Source of the DNA: Rhodospirillaceae bacterium
Lineage (GTDB): Bacteria; Pseudomonadota; Alphaproteobacteria; UBA828
Assembly: GCA_018666805.1 (NCBI GenBank)
Contig: JABIXB010000265.1
Span: forward strand, 1 to 42,721
Direction: 5' to 3'
DNA: 42,721 nucleotides
This document shows positions 18,707 through 27,777 of this stretch, piece after piece (the stretch's first letter is position 1; each line of letters begins with the position of its first letter). A model generated the notes under the pieces. That model saw only the letters and a list, made by a program, of their open reading frames with translations, made no database searches and was not told the DNA's origin. The position numbers and the translations under genes are program-made.

Positions 18707-18720
18707 AGGATAATGTTCGC

Positions 18721-19935
18721 ATGATACCCGTTGCCGAGGCCATCCAACGCATCACCGATGCCTTCGATCCACTTACCGCCGAGACGGTATCACTTGCCGA
18801 GGCGAGCGGCCGCGTATTGGCCGAGGACGTCTTGGCACGGACGACCCAGCCACCGTTCGACGTTTCGGCCATGGATGGCTACGCCGTGCGTGCCCAGGAC
18901 CTGACACAAGCGCCAACAACGCTCAAACAGGTTGGCGCCGTGCCCGCTGGACAACATTTTGAGGGTGAGGTGGGCGCGGGCGAAACAGTGCGCATCTTTA
19001 CCGGCTCGCGCGTCCCAAGCGGCGCGGACACGGTGGTTATGCAGGAGAATACGACCACCGACGGCAAGCAAATCACAATCGTAAAAGTGCCGAATAAAGG
19101 ACAGTTCATCCGCGCCGGCGGGCTCGACTTCCGGGCCGGTGAAATTGGCCTCAAGGCGGGTCAAAGACTGACGCCGCGCGCCATCGGCTATGCCGCCAGC
19201 ATGAACCATCCTTGGCTTACGGTACGGCGCAAACCGCGCGTCGCCATTCTCGCGACCGGCGATGAAATTGTCATGCCTGGCGATCCGATCGGCGCCAACC
19301 AAATCGTCAGCTCGAACTCCCACGCCCTCGCCGCGGCTGTGCAAAGCTATGGCGGCGAGCCCTTCAACCTCGGTATCGCGCCGGATGAACGGCAAGGCCT
19401 GAAGACCATGGCGGCCGGCGCGCGCGGCGCCGACATATTGGTAACGACGGGCGGCGCTTCGGTTGGCGATCACGACCTGGTGCAAAGCGTGCTGGGCGAG
19501 ATCGGCCTCGAGTTGGATTTCTGGAAAATCGCCATGCGCCCGGGCAAGCCGCTGATATTTGGCCGCATCGGCGATACGCGCTTGCTTGGCCTGCCGGGCA
19601 ATCCGGTATCCGCGCTGGTCTGCGCGCTGATATTCTTGCGCCCCGCCATTTTCCGTATGCTTGGCTTGGCGGATTCAGGATCAACAATATTGCCGGCGCA
19701 AATCGACTGCGCGCTGCCGGAAAATGACGAACGGCAGGATTATTTGCGCGCAACATTGCAAAGAGCGGATAACGGTGCGCTCGCTGTCACGCCATTTAAA
19801 CGCCAGGACAGTTCGATGCTCTCTCTTTTGGCCAATTCCGAAGCACTCATCGTCCGCCCACCTTTCGACCCGCCCGTCTCCGAGGGCGACACGGTCAGTA
19901 TCATTCCCCTGGCAGCCGGCTTCCCCGAAATCTAA
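18721..19935 (+). CDS. moeA: Molybdopterin molybdenumtransferase
   Basis: MoeA inserts molybdate into adenylylated molybdopterin, the last step to active molybdenum cofactor. The product is 404 residues. Typical motifs in order are VSAMDGYAVRA near 56, IFTGSRVPSGADTVVMQE near 98-115, VAILATGDEIV near 175, TTGGASVGDHD near 241-251, MRPGKPLIFGR near 272, and LLGLPGNPVSALV near 288. A C-terminal MoeA domain IV follows. It is separated from lexA by 113 bases that hold the lexA promoter. Confidence 0.97.
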   Translation: MIPVAEAIQRITDAFDPLTAETVSLAEASGRVLAEDVLARTTQPPFDVSAMDGYAVRAQDLTQAPTTLKQVGAVPAGQHFEGEVGAGETVRIFTGSRVPSGADTVVMQENTTTDGKQITIVKVPNKGQFIRAGGLDFRAGEIGLKAGQRLTPRAIGYAASMNHPWLTVRRKPRVAILATGDEIVMPGDPIGANQIVSSNSHALAAAVQSYGGEPFNLGIAPDERQGLKTMAAGARGADILVTTGGASVGDHDLVQSVLGEIGLELDFWKIAMRPGKPLIFGRIGDTRLLGLPGNPVSALVCALIFLRPAIFRMLGLADSGSTILPAQIDCALPENDERQDYLRATLQRADNGALAVTPFKRQDSSMLSLLANSEALIVRPPFDPPVSEGDTVSIIPLAAGFPEI

Positions 19936-19974
19936 ATTCCATGTTAAAACGCGCTACTTGGCGCTGAATTCGTC

Positions 19975-20003
19975 TTGACAGCGAAAAAGAACTAAACTAG
20001 AAC
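19975..20003 (+). promoter_or_regulatory. lexA promoter with overlapping alphaproteobacterial SOS box
   Basis: TTGACA (19975-19980) and TAGAAC (19998-20003) are separated by 17 bases. The first is a perfect -35 element and the second an acceptable -10. The direct repeat GAAC-N7-GAAC, the LexA binding site known in alphaproteobacteria, lies at 19989-20003 and covers the spacer end and the -10 element. LexA bound there would block RNA polymerase, giving SOS autoregulation. Transcription would begin near 20010, about 40 bases before the lexA ATG, which has a GGAGGG ribosome-binding site. Confidence 0.85.
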
Positions 20004-20048
20004 ATTTCTTATTAGTTTCTATTTTGTTCATCGTCTGGAGGGCCTGCC

Positions 20049-20756
20049 ATGTTGACCAAGAAACAGCTCGAATTGCTGCTTTTCATCGACGGTCATCTCA
20101 ATAAACAGGGCACGGCCCCCTCTTTCGAAGAGATGAAAATGGCGGTGAACCTGAAATCCAAATCGGGAATTCACCGGCTTGTCACGGCGCTTGAAGAGCG
20201 CGGCTTCCTACGCCGCCTGCCGCACCGTGCCCGGGCTCTGGAGGTTCTAAAATTGCCGCCGTCACATGGCACGGAAGCTCCCCAGCACCAAAGCAAAGGC
20301 TTCCACCCGAGCGTCATCGAAGGGGATTTCAGCCAAAGCCGCAGCAATAATCGCGCCAGTGATGATTCGGCCAGCGTGTCCCTTCCTCTCTATGGCCGCA
20401 TCGCCGCCGGCATGCCGATTGAGGCGCTCCGCGACGAGACTAATTTTATCGATGTGCCGACCGGATTATTGGCCAAAGGTGATCATTACGCTCTCGAAGT
20501 CGATGGCGATTCGATGATCGAGGCCGGCATTCTCGATGGCGATACGGCGATTATCGAACGTTGCGAATCAGCTGAAAACGGCGCCATCGTTGTCGCCTTG
20601 GTGGACGAATCAGAAGTCACGCTCAAGCGGCTCCGGCGCAAAGGTGAATCGATCGCGCTTGAGCCCGCCAATAAGACCTATGAGACGAGAATATTTGGGC
20701 CCGGCCGGGTGCGCGTTCAGGGTCGCCTCTCCGGCATCATGCGCGACTACAATTAG
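20049..20756 (+). CDS. lexA: LexA, SOS response transcriptional repressor
   Basis: LexA represses DNA-damage genes and cleaves itself when RecA filaments form. The product is 235 residues. The N-terminal winged helix (1-68) has the recognition-helix region [21 protein letters not shown] long linker (70-112) is followed by the S24 peptidase domain, with the Ala120-Gly121 cleavage site in [12 protein letters not shown], nucleophile Ser155 in [10 protein letters not shown] and general base Lys193 in EVTLKRL. Its promoter carries a GAAC-N7-GAAC box, so it is autoregulated. The stop codon overlaps the stop of the opposite-strand comEC gene (20753-20756). Confidence 0.97.
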   Translation: MLTKKQLELLLFIDGHLNKQGTAPSFEEMKMAVNLKSKSGIHRLVTALEERGFLRRLPHRARALEVLKLPPSHGTEAPQHQSKGFHPSVIEGDFSQSRSNNRASDDSASVSLPLYGRIAAGMPIEALRDETNFIDVPTGLLAKGDHYALEVDGDSMIEAGILDGDTAIIERCESAENGAIVVALVDESEVTLKRLRRKGESIALEPANKTYETRIFGPGRVRVQGRLSGIMRDYN

Positions 20757-22990
20757 CGCTCCGGGCGCGGCGCCCACGGTCGGTTACCGCGCGCCTCGGC
20801 CACAGTTTGAACCCGCGCGCCCCCCGTTTCCAACCAGATCGCATGGGCGCCGTTGCGCCATAGGTCGAAACGGTCGATCACCGTGTGCGGAATATCGCAG
20901 CGGGTTTGCACCGGCACCAGGCTAACGACTAAATCCGCGCCAGCGCAATCCTCCGGCAGCGCACGTGCATCTTGCACGAAAGCGATTATTTGCCCGTCGA
21001 TCTCTTGAACGCAGCCAAGCGAATCGCAACGCATACCGGGTGGCGCAATTGTGCCTTCGCGCCACGGCCACACCGATGATTCCTCCTGCCCGGATCGGCG
21101 CAACCAGATATCTCCGGCAAACTGGGCCCGGCGCTTGGACGAAAGCCAGAGCTCGCCATTCTCCGCCCGCGTGGCGATTAAGCGGCCGTCGCCGTCGATC
21201 AAAATGTCGGGCGCGCGGTGGGTGAGCGCCAGAACCAGGCCAGGCACGGCAAGCGCGATGCCGGCGAGACGCCAGGGCTTGCGCCAGATACAAAGCCAAA
21301 CACCGCCTACCGCAATAAACGCGAGCGCCAGCGGCGGCATTGCGCCGGCATGAACCACGGAGCCCGGCAGACCCGCGACGCTACCGGCAACCCAATCCAT
21401 TGCTTCCAATCCGAGCCCCATCGGCACCAACGCCAATTGTTCGAGGCCGAATGGCATCAGCAGCAATGCCAGCAAGCCCCACGGCATGACCCAAAGACCA
21501 GTGAGCGGAACGGCGGCAAGATTGGCGAGCAAACCATATTCGGCGAAACGGTTAAAATGGTAGATCGCAAATGGCGCGGTGGCGCCGCCGGCAATGATCG
21601 ACGTGATTGCAACACCAAGAACATAAAGTAGCGGCCTGAATTTCAGAGAGGCGCCCGAGGCAAGCTTTGTCAAAGGCTGGCGCAATACCTCATAGGACGC
21701 GATCAGCGCCGCCGCAGCGGCAAAAGACATCTGAAAGCTCGGCCCCATCAGACTTTCGGGCCTGAGCAGCAAGAGAACAAATGCCGCGAGCGCGATCAGC
21801 CGCATCGAGAGCGACGTGCGATCCAGCATCACCGCCAGCAACACCAGACTGGTCATCATGAAGGCGCGCTGGGTCGGGATGCTGGCACCGGATAGAAGCA
21901 GATAGCATAAGGAGCCGATCAAGGCGGTTGCCGCGGCCCATTTCTTGATCGGATAACGCAGTGCAACCGGCTCAATGGCGGCCAGCAACAATCGGACAAC
22001 GACAAAAATAATGCCTGCGACCAGGCCGACATGAAGTCCGGAGATGGCCAGCAAATGGGCCAAGCCCGAAGCCCGCATATTCTCTAATGTGGTTTTTGGA
22101 ATGGCGCTGCGATCACCGGTCAAGAGCGCGGCCGCGAGGCCGCCGCTGCGCTCACCGAGCGCGGCAACAACACGGGCCGATATGCCATGGCGTAAATTAC
22201 GCAGCCATACGGCAAATCCACGCTCTTGATTATCGTTCGCCGGCTCGAGCAATTGCGCCGCACCGTATGAAAAGCCAACCGCGCCAACACCTTTAAACCA
22301 GGATTGCCGGGCGAAATCCCACGCGCCGGGCGCCACCGGGCCAGGCGGCGGACGCAAGGATGCGCGCATACGGATATAATCGCCCGGCACCGGGCGGCGC
22401 GCGACGGGTTCAGCGCTCTCCGCCGAAAGCGGCGCAACATGAACCGTGATGCGCACACGGCGAGGCGTATCTTCAAGCGCGAGGCCTCTAATCGAGAGAT
22501 CGTCCAAAATATAACGCTGCTGCCCAGCGCCAATTCCGCTTTCGACAAGGCGGCCGCGCACCTCGGTGGGGCCGATCTTTTCCGGCAATACCGGTGCAGC
22601 GACATGGGCACTGCGGAACTGCCCCGCCGCCACGCCGCAGCCGATAATGGCGACGCTGAGAAAGACCAGGACCAACCCCGTACGCCGGCGCGCCGCAATT
22701 GCCAGGGCAAATGCCAAACCCGCCCAAAGCGGCCCGAGCCAAATCGGCGGTTCGACGGGAAGTAGAAAATAACCGGCAACACCAAGGGCCAGAAATACTG
22801 GCGCCCACAGCAGCCAACGCTCACGTTCCGCCAGCAATATGCCACCGCCCACCCGCTCACGCGCGTGCGCAAAGGCACGGCCAAGAAAAATCAGGCCGCT
22901 GCTTAGGTTGGCTGCGGCCAAATCCATAGCGTATCCACACATGGTTGCGACATCGGATTCTTTACGCCCAAACATGCGAAGAGAGAACAT
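20753..22990 (-). CDS. comEC: ComEC/Rec2-family membrane protein (DNA-uptake channel homologue)
   Basis: ComEC forms the inner-membrane channel for single-stranded DNA in competent bacteria. From the ATG at 22990 the protein has 745 residues. The frame is open 299 codons further upstream, but that part lies antisense to gltX and is not protein-like. ATGs at 22975 and 22942 are alternatives. An N-terminal DUF4131-like part holds two hydrophobic helices and a soluble OB-like segment. The multi-helix Competence domain follows, with [38 protein letters not shown] and [14 protein letters not shown]. The C-terminal domain lacks the HxHxDH metal site of the beta-lactamase-like nuclease domain. No other competence genes are visible here. 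Confidence 0.88.
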   Translation of the reverse strand: MFSLRMFGRKESDVATMCGYAMDLAAANLSSGLIFLGRAFAHARERVGGGILLAERERWLLWAPVFLALGVAGYFLLPVEPPIWLGPLWAGLAFALAIAARRRTGLVLVFLSVAIIGCGVAAGQFRSAHVAAPVLPEKIGPTEVRGRLVESGIGAGQQRYILDDLSIRGLALEDTPRRVRITVHVAPLSAESAEPVARRPVPGDYIRMRASLRPPPGPVAPGAWDFARQSWFKGVGAVGFSYGAAQLLEPANDNQERGFAVWLRNLRHGISARVVAALGERSGGLAAALLTGDRSAIPKTTLENMRASGLAHLLAISGLHVGLVAGIIFVVVRLLLAAIEPVALRYPIKKWAAATALIGSLCYLLLSGASIPTQRAFMMTSLVLLAVMLDRTSLSMRLIALAAFVLLLLRPESLMGPSFQMSFAAAAALIASYEVLRQPLTKLASGASLKFRPLLYVLGVAITSIIAGGATAPFAIYHFNRFAEYGLLANLAAVPLTGLWVMPWGLLALLLMPFGLEQLALVPMGLGLEAMDWVAGSVAGLPGSVVHAGAMPPLALAFIAVGGVWLCIWRKPWRLAGIALAVPGLVLALTHRAPDILIDGDGRLIATRAENGELWLSSKRRAQFAGDIWLRRSGQEESSVWPWREGTIAPPGMRCDSLGCVQEIDGQIIAFVQDARALPEDCAGADLVVSLVPVQTRCDIPHTVIDRFDLWRNGAHAIWLETGGARVQTVAEARGNRPWAPRPER

Positions 22991-23071
22991 TCCCCATCCC
23001 GCGTGGAATATGCTACATGCCGGGCTCCTAATCTGTTGCAACTCTAGCCTTAGAATGGTGACCAAGAAAGC

Positions 23072-24484
23072 ATGACCGTCATCACACGATTTGCCCCTTC
23101 GCCAACCGGCTTCCTTCATATCGGCGGCGCCAGAACGGCGCTGTTCAATTGGTTGTATGCGCGCCACAACAAGGGGAAGTTTCTTCTTCGTGTTGAAGAC
23201 ACCGACCGCAAGCGCTCCACCAGCGAAGCGGTTCAGGCCATATTTGACGGTCTGAGCTGGCTTGGCCTCGAGCATGACGGCGCTGCGGTGATGCAATCCG
23301 AGGGTGCCGAGCGCCATGCCGCGCTGGCCCATCAATTGCTGGACGCGGGCAAGGCCTATCACTGTTGGTGCACGCCCGAGGAGCTCAGCGAAATGCGCGA
23401 GAAGGCGAAGGCCGAAGGCCGCTCGATGCGCTATGATGGCCGCTGGCGCGAGCGCGACCCAGGCGAGGCGCCCAAGGGCGTGGCACCGGTCATCCGCTTC
23501 AAGGCGCCGCTCGACGGCGAAACCGTGATCGACGACCTGGTACAGGGTCCGGTACGCACCGCCAACGAGCAGCTTGATGACATGATCCTGCTCAGATCTG
23601 ACGGAACGCCAACTTATATGCTTTCCGTTGTCGTCGATGATCATGACATGCAAGTCAGCCATGCCATCCGCGGCGACGACCACCTCACCAATGCGGCGCG
23701 CCAAACACAGCTCTTTCTCGCCCTCGGCTGGAAAGTGCCGCGCTATGCGCATATTCCCCTTATTCACGGCTCCGATGGCGCCAAACTTTCGAAGCGCCAC
23801 GGCGCGCTCGCGGTCGGCGCCTATGCCGAGATGGGCATTCTCGCCGAAGCGATGTGCAACTATCTGCTTCGCCTCGGCTGGAGCCACGGCGACGATGAGA
23901 TAATCTCACGTGAACAAGCGACCGAGTGGTTCGACCTCGCCTCGGTCGGGCGCTCGCCGGCGCGCTTCGATATGGATAAATTGCTAAATCTCAACGGCCA
24001 CTATATTCGTCATGCCGAAGACAGCAGATTGCTGGCCGACATTAAGCCGCATTTGGCTAAGTTCCTCGGACATGACGCCGACCCGGCCGCATTCCCGCGC
24101 CTTAAATCATTGCTGCCGAGCCTTAAGCCACGCGCCAACAGTCTCGTCGAACTGGCTGAAAAATCTTTGTTTTTATTCCACCAGCGCCCGCTTGCTATGG
24201 ACAAAAAGGCAGCCAAGCTCATCCATGCCGGTAGCCAAGCGATAATTGCGAAACTTCTGATCGAATTGGAAGACGCCGAGCCATGGAGCATAGAGGGCTT
24301 GGAGGCGCTGATACGTAGCTTTGCCGATAGCCAATCATTGAAGGTTGGAATGGTTGCTCAACCCCTAAGAGCAATATTGACTGGAACAACTGCATCTCCT
24401 GGTATTTTTGAGGTGTTATTTTCACTTGGGCGTGAGGAATCGCTCAATCGCCTGAGAGACCATACCGGAGAAGTGCCCAGTTAA
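23072..24484 (+). CDS. gltX: Glutamate--tRNA ligase
   Basis: GltX charges tRNA-Glu with glutamate using ATP. The 470-residue product is a class I synthetase. The HIGH-type signature is FLHIGGART (14-22) and the KMSKS-type signature is KLSKRHG (238-244). The zinc-site region CWCTPEEL is near residue 98-105. The helical anticodon-binding domain fills the C-terminal third. Many alphaproteobacteria have two GltX copies, of which one mischarges tRNA-Gln. Which type this is cannot be told from sequence reading alone. It is divergent from comEC across 81 bases. Confidence 0.96.
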   Translation: MTVITRFAPSPTGFLHIGGARTALFNWLYARHNKGKFLLRVEDTDRKRSTSEAVQAIFDGLSWLGLEHDGAAVMQSEGAERHAALAHQLLDAGKAYHCWCTPEELSEMREKAKAEGRSMRYDGRWRERDPGEAPKGVAPVIRFKAPLDGETVIDDLVQGPVRTANEQLDDMILLRSDGTPTYMLSVVVDDHDMQVSHAIRGDDHLTNAARQTQLFLALGWKVPRYAHIPLIHGSDGAKLSKRHGALAVGAYAEMGILAEAMCNYLLRLGWSHGDDEIISREQATEWFDLASVGRSPARFDMDKLLNLNGHYIRHAEDSRLLADIKPHLAKFLGHDADPAAFPRLKSLLPSLKPRANSLVELAEKSLFLFHQRPLAMDKKAAKLIHAGSQAIIAKLLIELEDAEPWSIEGLEALIRSFADSQSLKVGMVAQPLRAILTGTTASPGIFEVLFSLGREESLNRLRDHTGEVPS

Positions 24485-24495
24485 GCTTCCGACAA

Positions 24496-24524
24496 TTGAT
24501 AAATCGAGCCTTCGGGCCTATCAT
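24496..24524 (+). promoter_or_regulatory. Strong sigma-70 promoter for gltA
   Basis: TTGATA (24496-24501) and TATCAT (24519-24524) are 17 bases apart, and each matches the consensus at five of six positions. The start of transcription would be near 24531, leaving a leader of about 75 bases before the gltA ATG. The promoter lies 12 bases after the gltX stop. No rho-independent terminator for gltX was found between them. Confidence 0.65.
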
Positions 24525-24606
24525 TGTAGGCAGAGGGCAACTAGTTCTCCGAGCGTTGAATCAGCCAGGATGCCGTTATTTGTCCAAATAATAATAAGGA
24601 TAGTTC

Positions 24607-25932
24607 ATGACCGCCGATGCACAGCGGGGCTCGACCCCCAATAACGCGACCTTTTCCCTGACGGACGATGCAACCGGCAATTCCACCGAACTACCGGTTA
24701 TCACGGGGAGCCTCGGACCATCTGTTATTGATGTCCGCAGCCTTTACAGCGCCACGGGTAGATTTACATACGACCCTGGATTCACCTCGACCGGATCATG
24801 TGAGTCCAAGATTACCTATATCGATGGCGATGAAGGTATCCTTCTGCATCGCGGCTACCCGATCAGCGAGCTGGCGGAGAATAGCGATTTTCTCGAAGTC
24901 TCCTATCTGCTCCTCTACGGCGAACTGCCGAGCGAAAAGCAGAAAAGGGAATTTGACGATACGATTACCCAGCACACCATGGTGCATGAACAGATCAACT
25001 ATCTGTTCCGCGGTTTCCGCCGTGATTCCCATCCCATGGCCGTGATGATCGGCGTGGTTGGCGCGTTAGCTGCATTTTATCACGACACCACGGACATTCA
25101 GGATCCGCGTCAACGGATGATCGCCTCGCACCGCCTCATCGCAAAGATGCCGACGATCGCCGCGATGGCGCATAAATATGCCATCGGCCAGCCTTTCGTG
25201 TATCCACGCAACGATCTGAGCTATTCCGAAAATTTCCTGCACATGTTGTTCGCCGTGCCGTGCCAGGATTATGAAATCAATCCGATTCAGGCGAAGGCGA
25301 TGGACCGCATCCTCATTTTGCATGCCGATCACGAGCAAAATGCATCGACTTCAACAGTGCGTTTGGCCGGCTCCTCGGGCGCCAATCCTTACGCCTGTAT
25401 CGCCGCCGGTATCGCAACGCTGTGGGGTCCGGCGCATGGCGGCGCCAATGAAGCGGTGGTGTTGATGCTCGACGAGATCGGCAGCGTCGAGCGTATCCCC
25501 GAATGCGTCGCCCGGGCGAAAGACAAGGACGACCCCTTCCGCCTGATGGGTTTCGGCCACCGGGTTTATAAAAACTATGATCCGCGGGCGAAGGTGCTGC
25601 ACAAGACCTGCCACGAGGTGCTCGACGATTTGGGCCTGGATCATGAAATGTTCAACATTGCGCGCGAGTTGGAGCGGATTGCGTTGGAGGACGAATATTT
25701 CGTCGAGCGCAAACTCTATCCCAACGTCGATTTCTACTCCGGCATCATTTTAAAGGCGCTCGGCATTCCGCCGCACCTGTTTACCGTCATTTTCGCCTTG
25801 GCGCGGACGGTCGGGTGGATCGCGCAGTGGAACGAGATGATCGAAGACCCGCACCAGAAGATCGGCCGACCGCGCCAGCTCTATACCGGCGAGAAGCAAC
25901 GCAGCTACGTTCCGGTCGGCCAGCGGGGATAA
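24607..25932 (+). CDS. gltA: Citrate synthase (type II)
   Basis: GltA condenses acetyl-CoA and oxaloacetate, the entry step of the TCA cycle. The product is 441 residues. It has the N-terminal extension of the hexameric, NADH-sensitive Gram-negative type (residues 1-60, with [14 protein letters not shown]). The catalytic residues are His277 in [10 protein letters not shown], His318 in [15 protein letters not shown] and Asp375 in NVDFYSGI. The ribosome-binding site TAAGGA precedes the ATG. A strong promoter lies in the 122-base gap after gltX. A small membrane-protein gene follows 2 bases after the stop. Confidence 0.97.
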   Translation: MTADAQRGSTPNNATFSLTDDATGNSTELPVITGSLGPSVIDVRSLYSATGRFTYDPGFTSTGSCESKITYIDGDEGILLHRGYPISELAENSDFLEVSYLLLYGELPSEKQKREFDDTITQHTMVHEQINYLFRGFRRDSHPMAVMIGVVGALAAFYHDTTDIQDPRQRMIASHRLIAKMPTIAAMAHKYAIGQPFVYPRNDLSYSENFLHMLFAVPCQDYEINPIQAKAMDRILILHADHEQNASTSTVRLAGSSGANPYACIAAGIATLWGPAHGGANEAVVLMLDEIGSVERIPECVARAKDKDDPFRLMGFGHRVYKNYDPRAKVLHKTCHEVLDDLGLDHEMFNIARELERIALEDEYFVERKLYPNVDFYSGIILKALGIPPHLFTVIFALARTVGWIAQWNEMIEDPHQKIGRPRQLYTGEKQRSYVPVGQRG

Positions 25933-25934
25933 GC

Positions 25935-26159
25935 ATGGGCGGGCGCGCAGGTAAAAAATTTCGCCGTAAAGCGGTCAAGTCAAGCGGGTCCGGTTCGCGC
26001 GCCCGCGCCGCCGACCCGTCTCGCGCTGCGCGCTATCCCTGGCACGCCTGGCCGGCCAACGACAACAAGCCGCCGGCCTGGCGCAGCGCGCTCGGCTGGG
26101 CGTTGGTCGGCATGGGAATCGGCTGCTTCGCCTTTGTTGCCGTTACGCTATTACTTTAG
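25935..26159 (+). CDS. Small hypothetical protein with a basic head and C-terminal membrane segment
   Basis: The product is 74 residues from the ATG at 25935, with GGGGAT upstream inside the gltA end. The frame is open further back, but that part lies within gltA. Residues 1-30 are strongly basic (KKFRRKAVK). The middle contains PWHAWPANDNKPPAW, and residues about 51-74 form one hydrophobic helix that ends the protein (GWALVGMGIGCFAFVAVTLLL). This suggests a tail-anchored inner-membrane protein with a cytoplasmic, perhaps nucleic-acid- or lipid-binding head. I do not recognise a family. It is probably cotranscribed with gltA and ends 12 bases from the convergent gloA gene. Confidence 0.65.
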   Translation: MGGRAGKKFRRKAVKSSGSGSRARAADPSRAARYPWHAWPANDNKPPAWRSALGWALVGMGIGCFAFVAVTLLL

Positions 26160-26171
26160 CGCCAATAACGC

Positions 26172-26579
26172 TCAGCTCGTCTCCACCAGTTCAATTTTAT
26201 AGCCGTCCGGATCATCGACAAAGGCGATGACTGTCGTGCCGTGCATCATCGGCCCCGGTGGGCGCGGCAAATTAACACCTTCCGCGGCCAATTGTTCGCA
26301 CGTGCCGTAAATATCAGGCACGCCAATGGCAACATGGCCAAATCCGTTGCCTAAATCATACGCATCGTCCTGATCCCAGTTATGGGTCAACTCAATGACT
26401 GTGTTGGACCCCGCATCGCCGTAACCGACAAACGCCAGGGTGAATTTTCCACCCTCATAGTCCGTGCGGCTTAGCAATTTCATGCCCAGCAGTCGCGTAT
26501 AGAAATCGATCGAGCTGTCCAGATCCTTTACCCGGATCATGGTGTGAAGCATCCGCGCTCCTGAGCCTTTATCGCCCAT
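26172..26579 (-). CDS. gloA: Lactoylglutathione lyase (glyoxalase I)
   Basis: GloA isomerises the hemithioacetal of methylglyoxal and glutathione to S-lactoylglutathione. The product is 135 residues from the ATG at 26579, chosen because AAGGAG lies 8 bases upstream (26588-26593), inside the end of lpxB. A shorter start, MLHTMIRV at 26552, matches the E. coli N-terminus and is possible. The four metal ligands align with His12 (LHTM), Glu63 (TVIELTHNW), His82 (GFGHVAIGV) and Glu130 (GYKIELVE). It is the last gene of the lipid A cluster, 2 bases after lpxB. Confidence 0.95.
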   Translation of the reverse strand: MGDKGSGARMLHTMIRVKDLDSSIDFYTRLLGMKLLSRTDYEGGKFTLAFVGYGDAGSNTVIELTHNWDQDDAYDLGNGFGHVAIGVPDIYGTCEQLAAEGVNLPRPPGPMMHGTTVIAFVDDPDGYKIELVETS

Positions 26580-26581
26580 AT

Positions 26582-27775
26582 TCAATTCTCCTTGTTCGGT
26601 TGGTATTTCTTAATGACCCGCAAAACCGCCTCAGCCGCCAATTCACTTGGCGCCGAGCCGCCAATGCCCAATTGCCGTGACACGTTCCGGAAGCATTCGA
26701 TTTGATCACGGCGCACTGTGGCGTCAAGCAATATGTTCTCCAGTGCAGGCGCAAGCTGTTCCGCGCTGCACGCCTCCTGAAGAAATTCCGGCGCAGCGCG
26801 GCGCCCGGCAACGATGTTTGCCAACGCCATGTGCGGCACTTTCACGATCCTCCGCGCCAAGGCGATGGTAATGGGGTTAGCGCGGTAAGCGACCACCATC
26901 GGCACACCCAAAATTGCCAGTTCCAATGTTGCCGTGCCAGACGATGTCAAGGCCGCGTTGCTTGCCGCCAAGGCGTCATATTTCGTTGATTGCACGCTGC
27001 CATCGACAATCAGCGATTTGACATTCCAGTGCGCTGCGGCGGCCTTGATCTCTGCCCTCAACGCCGGCATGGCCGGGATAACCACCCAGCGAAGGTCCCG
27101 GTGCGCCGCTACAGCATTTATCGTTTCGCCGAATATCGGCAAATGGCGTGAAATTTCGCCATGCCGGCTGCCCGGCAACATCGCCAACACGGAATCCTCA
27201 GCCGCTATACCATTGCGGCGGCGAAAGGCTGCGCCATCAGCATCTCCGACTTTTTCCTCGGCCAGCGGGTGACCGACAAAGGTGGTTTCGAGCCCCGTAT
27301 TTGCAAAACACTTTTCCTCGAAAGGAAAGAGCAACAACAGATGGGCCAGAAATTCGGCAATCTTCTGTGCCCGCCCGGCGCGCCAAGCCCAAACCTGCGG
27401 CGCAACATAATGTACAACCGGGATGCCGCTTCCTTTCAGGCGCTTGCCAACGCGAAAATTGAAGTCAGGCGCATCTATGGTGACGACCGCGCTAGCCGCC
27501 ATGTGTCGGGCCGCGCTCTCGGTTTGCCGGATGCGGCGAAGAAGTTTTGGGATATGCGGCAGGATCTCAAAAATGCCCATGAGCGAGAGTTCACGCATGG
27601 CAAAAAGACTTTCCAACCCCTCGCCTTCCATATGCGCGCCGCCGACACCGGCGAATCTGACTCGGCCTTCTGTCTGCTTTTTCAGCGCCGCCATCAAACG
27701 TGCGCCGATAATGTCACCAGACGCCTCGCCAGCGATCAGAAATATGAGCGGGGTATCGTCTGAGGCGTTTTGCAC
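26582..27775 (-). CDS. lpxB: Lipid-A-disaccharide synthase
   Basis: LpxB joins UDP-2,3-diacylglucosamine and lipid X to form the lipid A disaccharide at the inner face of the cytoplasmic membrane. It is a family GT19 enzyme of 397 residues. Motifs visible are LIFLIAGEASGDIIGARLM, APQVWAWRAGRAQKI, TTFVGHPLAEE, LAMLPGSRHGEI and SGTATLELAILGVPMVVAYR. No ATG is available, and the start is GTG at 27775, 2 bases after the lpxI stop. It uses the product of LpxI directly, so the gene order follows the pathway. Confidence 0.96.
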   Translation of the reverse strand: MQNASDDTPLIFLIAGEASGDIIGARLMAALKKQTEGRVRFAGVGGAHMEGEGLESLFAMRELSLMGIFEILPHIPKLLRRIRQTESAARHMAASAVVTIDAPDFNFRVGKRLKGSGIPVVHYVAPQVWAWRAGRAQKIAEFLAHLLLLFPFEEKCFANTGLETTFVGHPLAEEKVGDADGAAFRRRNGIAAEDSVLAMLPGSRHGEISRHLPIFGETINAVAAHRDLRWVVIPAMPALRAEIKAAAAHWNVKSLIVDGSVQSTKYDALAASNAALTSSGTATLELAILGVPMVVAYRANPITIALARRIVKVPHMALANIVAGRRAAPEFLQEACSAEQLAPALENILLDATVRRDQIECFRNVSRQLGIGGSAPSELAAEAVLRVIKKYQPNKEN

Positions 27776-27777
27776 GC

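Noticed and set aside
22991-23887. 299-codon upstream extension of the comEC frame, antisense to gltX
   Set aside because: It is the mirror of the gltX coding sequence, with Arg/His/Ala-rich low-quality protein. comEC homologues begin near the first ATG downstream of this part, so it is taken as a chance open frame in GC-rich DNA.
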